In this document: positions 59,912 to 64,000 of the stretch, piece after piece | Position numbering within the stretch: position 1 is the stretch's first letter | How the letters are laid out: each line of letters starts with the position of its first letter | DNA from: Paraburkholderia sejongensis | GTDB taxonomy: Bacteria > Pseudomonadota > Gammaproteobacteria > Burkholderiales > Burkholderiaceae | Assembly: GCF_020880815.1 (NCBI RefSeq) | Contig: NZ_JAJITD010000007.1 | Location: forward strand, 310,001-374,000 | DNA: 64,000 nucleotides | Reading direction: 5' to 3' | Program-made: the position numbers and the translations under genes | Notes under the pieces: generated by a model | What the model was told of the DNA's origin: nothing | Databases searched by the model: none | The model's input: the letters and a program-made list of their open reading frames with translations, nothing else

Positions 59912-61077
59912 GTCACACTAACGATTTTGCCGCCGGCGCGCACCGGGGCGCGGCTTCGCGTGCGGCGCCGCGCGCGCCGCATATCGGCGTGTTGCCGGCC
60001 GGCCCGCTCGGCACGATCGCCGACGTCGCCGGCGTCACCGTCGGACATTGCACGCTCGCCGACGGCGCGCTGCAAACCGGCGTGACCGTGCTCCGGCCGC
60101 ATCGCGGCGATCCGTTCGTCGCCAAGGTGCCGGCCGCGGCGTCGGTGATCAACGGCTTCGGCAAAAGCATCGGCCTCGTGCAGCTCGACGAACTCGGCAC
60201 GCTCGAAACGCCGATCGCGCTGACCAACACGTTCGGTGTCGGCGCGCTCGCGCAGGCGCAGATCCGCGCGGCGATTCGCGCGAATTCGCGCATCGGCCGC
60301 GAGTGGTCGACGGTCAATCCGCTCGTGTTCGAATGCAACGACGGCTATCTCAACGACATTCAGGCGCTCGCGATCGGCGAGCAGCATTTCGATCAAGCGT
60401 TCGCCGCCGCCGGCACCGAGGTCGCAAGCGGCGCGGTCGGCGCCGGGCGAGGAATGTCGAGTTTCGATCTGAAGGGCGGGATCGGCACTGCGTCGCGCGT
60501 GGTGCGGGTCGCGGGACGCGACTATATGGTCGGCGCGCTCGTGCTCGCGAACTTCGGCCGTCTGCCGATGCTGACCATCGACGGCACGCCGCTTGGCCGC
60601 CTGCTGGCTGACCGCGCGGCGGCTGCGGGCGCCGGCACGCCTAGCGCGGCGGCTGACCCGATCGCTGACCCAATGGCTCACCCAACCACCGGCAAGCCCG
60701 AACAAGGCTCGATCATCATGATCGTCGCGACCGATGCGCCGCTCGACGCGCGCCAGCTAAAACGCGTGTCGTTGCGCGCGGCGGCGGGCCTTGCGCGCAC
60801 CGGCTCGGTGTACGGGCACGGTAGCGGCGACATCGCGCTGGCGTTCTCCACCGCGTACACGGTGCCGTACGACGCGGACCTCGTCACGCTGCCGCCGCTC
60901 GTCGCCGATCACTGCCTGGACCCGCTGTTTCGCGCGTGCGCCGACAGCGTCGAGCAGGCGATCGTCGATGCGTTGTGGAGCGCCGAATCGGTAACCGGCC
61001 GCGACGGACACCGGCGACGGTCGCTGCGCGACAGCGTGCCGGACCTCGCCGAACTGCTGGGGCTGTCCACGCGATGA
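59908..61077 (+). CDS. P1-family (DmpA-like) self-processing aminopeptidase
   Basis: The 389-residue protein belongs to the DmpA/BapA family, whose members release N-terminal D-alanine or beta-amino acids and mature by cutting before a serine. That site is Gly267-Ser268 in KPEQGSIIMIVATDAPL, and Ser268 becomes the nucleophile. DVAGVTVGHCTL, TNTFGVGALAQAQI, ECNDGYLND and GAVGAGRGMSSFDLKGGIGTASR are family hallmarks. The segment before the cut (about 238-266) is an Ala/Pro/Asp-rich linker with ADPIADPMAHP repeats. There is no signal peptide, so it acts in the cytoplasm. It is coupled to gsiD (ATGA) and to the M55 peptidase gene. Confidence 0.93.
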   Translation: MSHTNDFAAGAHRGAASRAAPRAPHIGVLPAGPLGTIADVAGVTVGHCTLADGALQTGVTVLRPHRGDPFVAKVPAAASVINGFGKSIGLVQLDELGTLETPIALTNTFGVGALAQAQIRAAIRANSRIGREWSTVNPLVFECNDGYLNDIQALAIGEQHFDQAFAAAGTEVASGAVGAGRGMSSFDLKGGIGTASRVVRVAGRDYMVGALVLANFGRLPMLTIDGTPLGRLLADRAAAAGAGTPSAAADPIADPMAHPTTGKPEQGSIIMIVATDAPLDARQLKRVSLRAAAGLARTGSVYGHGSGDIALAFSTAYTVPYDADLVTLPPLVADHCLDPLFRACADSVEQAIVDALWSAESVTGRDGHRRRSLRDSVPDLAELLGLSTR

Positions 61078-61913
61078 AAGTCCTGATTTCCACCGATATC
61101 GAAGGCGTGGCCGGCGTCTTCCATCCCGAGCAGACGCGCGCGGGCAACGGCGAATACGAAGCCGCGCGCCGCTGGATGACGCTCGAAGCGAACGCGGCGA
61201 TCGAAGGCGCGTTCGCGGGCGGCGCGACCGACGTGTGGGTCAACGATTCGCACGGCGGCTTTCGCAACCTGCTGCCGGATCTGCTCGATCCGCGCGCGCA
61301 AATCGTGCTCGGCAAACCGCGTACGCTGGGGATGATGGCCGGCGTCGAATACGGCGTGGCGCTGGTGTTCATGATCGGCTATCACGCGAAGGCGCAGACG
61401 CGCGGGATCCTCGCGCATACGATCAACAGCTTCGCGTTCGCGCGTGTCGCGTTCAACGGCGTCGAGCTTGGCGAAGCAGGTGTGTATGGCGCGCTGGCGG
61501 AAGAATACGGCGCGCGGGTCGCGCTGTTATCGGGCGACGATGTGTTCGCCGAGGAAACCGCGCCGCGTTTTCCGGACGCGCGTTTCGTCGTCACCAAAAA
61601 CGCGACAGGGCACGCGAGCGGCATCACACAGGCGCCGGCGATGGTGCGCGAAGCGTTGCAAGCGGCCGCGCGCGATGTGGTTCGCCAGCATCTCGAAGCG
61701 GGCCGCGCGCCCGAGGTATCTGACGCGCGGCCGCGACCGCAGCCGGTCGAATGCGAGCTGCGCGTGCAAACCAGTGGCCTCGCCGATCTGTTCTGTCAGT
61801 GGCCGACGCTCACGCGCGTCGATGGCGTGACGCTGCGCTTTAGCGCGGCATCGGCCGAGCATGCGGTGCGGATGCTGAACTGTCTGTCGGCGATGTCGTT
61901 CATGCTGCGTTGA
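61074..61913 (+). CDS. dppA: M55-family D-aminopeptidase (DppA-like)
   Basis: This 279-residue zinc enzyme matches Bacillus subtilis DppA, a decameric D-aminopeptidase. The metal and catalytic residues are visible: Asp8 and Glu10 (STDIEG), His60 (NDSHGG), His104 (GYHAK), His115 (GILAHT) and Glu134 (GVELGEAG). It has no signal peptide, so it acts on imported peptides. It overlaps the DmpA-like gene by 4 nt and is the last gene of the operon. In Bacillus dppA also heads a dipeptide-importer operon. The symbol here denotes the peptidase, not the periplasmic dipeptide-binding protein. Confidence 0.93.
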   Translation: MKVLISTDIEGVAGVFHPEQTRAGNGEYEAARRWMTLEANAAIEGAFAGGATDVWVNDSHGGFRNLLPDLLDPRAQIVLGKPRTLGMMAGVEYGVALVFMIGYHAKAQTRGILAHTINSFAFARVAFNGVELGEAGVYGALAEEYGARVALLSGDDVFAEETAPRFPDARFVVTKNATGHASGITQAPAMVREALQAAARDVVRQHLEAGRAPEVSDARPRPQPVECELRVQTSGLADLFCQWPTLTRVDGVTLRFSAASAEHAVRMLNCLSAMSFMLR

Positions 61914-61958
61914 GCGTTTTCGCCCCGGCTAACTACGTGTGCTCGCGGCCGCAAACTA

Positions 61959-62891
61959 CTAACGCTGCGACCGGCTCAACTCGCGCGCCGCGTGATCGAT
62001 CGCATCGGCGACCGCGCCCGCATGCGACACCGGCGCGAGATGGCTCGACGCGACCGGCACCACCTTCGCGCCGATCCGCTCGGCGATCGACTTCTGCAGC
62101 GCGGGCGACACCGCGCGGTCCTGCGTCGTCAGCACATACCACGACGGCCGGTCCTTCCAGCCGATCTGATCGACCGGTTCGTCGAACGCCTGCGCGGCGA
62201 TCGGCACCTGCGCGGCGGCGAGCACGCGCGTGACCATCTCGGGCACGTCGGCGGCGAGGTCCGCGCGATAGCGCGCGCGGTCGAGCCACAGAAAACCGTT
62301 CGCGTCCTTGCTGATGCTCTGGCCGGCCGGCATCGGGCCGCCCGCCTTCATCACGTCCATCGCCGACTCGTGCAGCTGGGGCGCGAGCGCGGCCACATAC
62401 ACGAGCCCCGCGACGTTCGGCGCATTCGCCGCCACTTCGGTGATCACCACGCCGCCCCACGAATGGCCGACCAGCAGCACCGGACCGTTTTCGCGCGCGA
62501 GCACGCGACGGGTCGCGGCGACATCGTCGGCAAGCGACGTCAGCGGGTTCTGCACCGAACTCACGTGATAGCCCTTGCGCTGCAGCTTGGCGACCACGCC
62601 ATTCCAGCTCGAACCGTCGACGAACGCGCCATGCACCAGCACGATATTGCGCACCGGACCGGCGAGCGGCACGGCAGCGGGTTTGGCGGGAGTGGGGGCG
62701 CCCTGAGGCGCCTGTGTCGCAGCGGGGGCCGGCCCCGTGCTGCCCTGTGCGCCGGAATCACCGGCCGGAGGCGTTGCAGCAGGCCCCTGTTCAGCACCGG
62801 GCGCGGCCGTAGGCGCGGTTTGAGCGAACGTTGTCGCGCCAGCGAAGCACAGGCACAAAACGGCGGCGTGAAGCGGACGTCTGAGCAGCAT
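61959..62891 (-). CDS. Exported alpha/beta hydrolase
   Basis: The 310-residue protein has a signal peptide (LHAAVLCLCFAGATTFAQ) and an Ala/Pro/Gln/Gly-rich linker to about residue 80, followed by an alpha/beta-hydrolase domain. The oxyanion motif is NIVLVHGAFVDGSSWNGV and the nucleophile elbow GHSWGG. The catalytic Asp lies in TTQDRAVSP and the His in SSHLAPVSH. It resembles the EstX/salicylate-esterase-like group that lacks a large lid. The ATG at 62891 has GGAG 7 nt upstream. It converges on the peptidase operon, with no clear terminator in the 45-bp gap. Confidence 0.88.
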   Translation of the reverse strand: MLLRRPLHAAVLCLCFAGATTFAQTAPTAAPGAEQGPAATPPAGDSGAQGSTGPAPAATQAPQGAPTPAKPAAVPLAGPVRNIVLVHGAFVDGSSWNGVVAKLQRKGYHVSSVQNPLTSLADDVAATRRVLARENGPVLLVGHSWGGVVITEVAANAPNVAGLVYVAALAPQLHESAMDVMKAGGPMPAGQSISKDANGFLWLDRARYRADLAADVPEMVTRVLAAAQVPIAAQAFDEPVDQIGWKDRPSWYVLTTQDRAVSPALQKSIAERIGAKVVPVASSHLAPVSHAGAVADAIDHAARELSRSQR

Positions 62892-63015
62892 GATGAAACT
62901 CCGCGGGCTGAGAGTCGAACTCGGGAACATACCGAAGCGCCCCTGCCGTGACAATCACAATCCGCGCACTTAGGTGCGGCGCAGAACTAACCGGGGTTGC
63001 TACGAATATCGGGTC

Positions 63016-63042
63016 AAAATTGGCCGGGTTAAAATTGCCGGT
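63016..63042 (+). repeat. Direct repeat upstream of the permease
   Basis: AAAATTGGCCGGG is followed 3 nt later by AAAATTGCCGG, about 135 bp before the permease start. It may be a regulator site or chance. Confidence 0.3.
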
Positions 63043-63175
63043 TCGCCGCGGCGGCGCCGTGCCCGTCCGGGAAATAGGTGCCGAACCGGCGGCGAGCGGG
63101 ACGCAAGCAGATCGTTCCCATACGTTGTTCCAATCAAGCGCTCGCCAACGAGCGGTCTCCACATAGCAGAGCGCA

Positions 63176-64000
63176 ATGAATAGTGCACAGCAGCAACAGG
63201 GCCTGCAGCGCGGGCTCAAGAATCGCCATATCCAGTTGATCGCGCTGGGCGGCGCGATCGGCACGGGTCTGTTTCTCGGCTCCGCCAGCGTATTGCAGGC
63301 AGCCGGTCCATCGATGATTCTCGGCTATGCGATCGGCGGCATCATCGCGTTCATGATCATGCGCCAGCTCGGCGAGATGGTCGCGCAGGAGCCGGTCGCC
63401 GGCTCGTTCAGCCACTTCGCGTACAAGTACTGGGGCGACTTCCCCGGCTTCCTGTCGGGCTGGAATTACTGGGTGCTGTACGTGCTCGTCAGCATGGCCG
63501 AGCTGACCGCGGTCGGCACCTATGTGCATTACTGGTGGCCCGGCGTGCCGACCTGGGTGTCGGCGCTGGTCTGCTTCGCGCTGATCAACGCGATCAATCT
63601 CGCGAACGTGAAGGCCTACGGCGAAACCGAATTCTGGTTCGCGATCATCAAGGTGGTTGCGGTGATCGGCATGATCCTGTTCGGCGGCTACCTGCTGGTC
63701 AGCGGTCACGGCGGCCCGCAGGCGACGGTCGCGAATCTGTGGAGCCACGGCGGCTTTTTCCCGCACGGCTTCCATGGCCTGTTCATGATGCTCGCGGTGA
63801 TCATGTTCTCGTTCGGCGGCCTGGAGCTGATCGGCATCACGGCGGCCGAAGCGGCCGAGCCGCAGAAGAGCATCCCGAAGGCGGTCAATCAGGTGATCCT
63901 GCGGATCCTGATTTTCTACATCTGCTCGCTCGCGGTGCTGTTGTCGCTGTATCCGTGGAATGAAGTGGCGGCCGGCGGCAGCCCGTTCGTGATGATCTTC
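63176..64000 (+). CDS. Amino-acid permease of the APC family (AroP/PheP-like), 3' end outside window
   Basis: The first 275 residues are present. They start NSAQQQQGLQRGLKNRHIQLIALGGAIGTGLFLGSASVLQAAGPS, the conserved N-terminus of proteobacterial APC amino-acid transporters, and continue through GEMVAQEPVAGSFSHFAYKYWG and FSFGGLELIGITAAEAAEPQKSIPKAVNQV. The last segment is the consensus amphipathic loop of AroP/PheP/LysP/GabP. It is a proton- or sodium-driven inner-membrane importer. The substrate is probably aromatic, proline-like or gamma-aminobutyrate-like and cannot be settled from half of the protein. Confidence 0.9.
   Translation, partial: MNSAQQQQGLQRGLKNRHIQLIALGGAIGTGLFLGSASVLQAAGPSMILGYAIGGIIAFMIMRQLGEMVAQEPVAGSFSHFAYKYWGDFPGFLSGWNYWVLYVLVSMAELTAVGTYVHYWWPGVPTWVSALVCFALINAINLANVKAYGETEFWFAIIKVVAVIGMILFGGYLLVSGHGGPQATVANLWSHGGFFPHGFHGLFMMLAVIMFSFGGLELIGITAAEAAEPQKSIPKAVNQVILRILIFYICSLAVLLSLYPWNEVAAGGSPFVMIF

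Overview
The window is 64 kb of GC-rich, densely coding chromosome. Its gene content and order (clpS-clpA beside a cold-shock gene and icd; ribF-ileS-lspA-coaBC-LLM oxidoreductase-dut; a second fusA; nadA-nadC; a livJ/livHMGF locus with in-window hairpin terminators) point to a betaproteobacterium of the Burkholderia / Paraburkholderia / Caballeronia group, probably the primary chromosome because many genes are essential housekeeping genes. This is inference from protein families and synteny; no 16S rRNA gene, tRNA gene or CRISPR array was found.

Layout. 1-1.6 kb: a cut-off Rap1a/Tai-type immunity-like protein and a very glycine-rich exported protein. 2.1-9.9 kb, minus strand: a peptide/nickel-type ABC importer (fused double ATPase, two permeases, Tat-type binding protein) preceded by a NiCoT nickel/cobalt permease and a cupin. 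10.1-14.3 kb, minus strand: a stand-alone EF-G, a DUF192 protein, a small Lys/His-rich exported protein and an RluE-type pseudouridine synthase. 14.7-19.5 kb: icd, then a csp gene divergent from clpS-clpA. 19.6-27.0 kb, minus strand: dut, an LLM flavin oxidoreductase, coaBC, lspA, ileS and ribF. 27.2-32.0 kb, plus strand: purN, an RsmB-like methyltransferase, an MscS channel and an acyl desaturase. 32.1-35.9 kb: the de novo NAD genes nadA-nadC converging on nadB. 36-37.6 kb, minus strand: radC and rpmB-rpmG. 37.9-39.3 kb: fkpB-ispH. 39.8-44.9 kb: a branched-chain amino-acid (Liv) ABC importer. 45-51.9 kb: a GNAT acetyltransferase, an acetylornithine-type aminotransferase, a ferredoxin-type reductase, an SDR-like protein, a small membrane protein, RsuA and an MFS exporter. 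52.1-61.9 kb, plus strand: an accessory-looking peptide-utilisation operon. 62-64 kb: an exported alpha/beta hydrolase and the start of an aromatic/basic-type amino-acid permease.

The most interesting unit is 52.1-61.9 kb. An RpiR-type regulator runs with 1-4 nt overlaps or short gaps into an isoaspartyl peptidase, a GsiABCD-like peptide importer, a P1 (DmpA) self-processing aminopeptidase and an M55 (DppA) D-aminopeptidase. All three peptidases keep their recognisable catalytic or metal-binding residues, and all are specialised for bonds that ordinary peptidases do not cut (beta-aspartyl, D-amino-acid or beta-peptide bonds). Two related AT-rich palindromes lie just upstream of the regulator. 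The likely role is import and breakdown of modified peptides such as murein-derived or isoaspartyl peptides; the true substrate is unknown.

Other useful signals include a promoter that implies a leaderless purN mRNA, a sigma70 promoter for rpmB-rpmG embedded in the end of radC, a long csp leader with a good promoter, several Rho-independent terminators (two placed between convergent genes), a possible small-RNA locus between ispH and livJ, and non-ATG starts for fusA (GTG), coaBC (TTG), ribF (GTG) and the desaturase (TTG).
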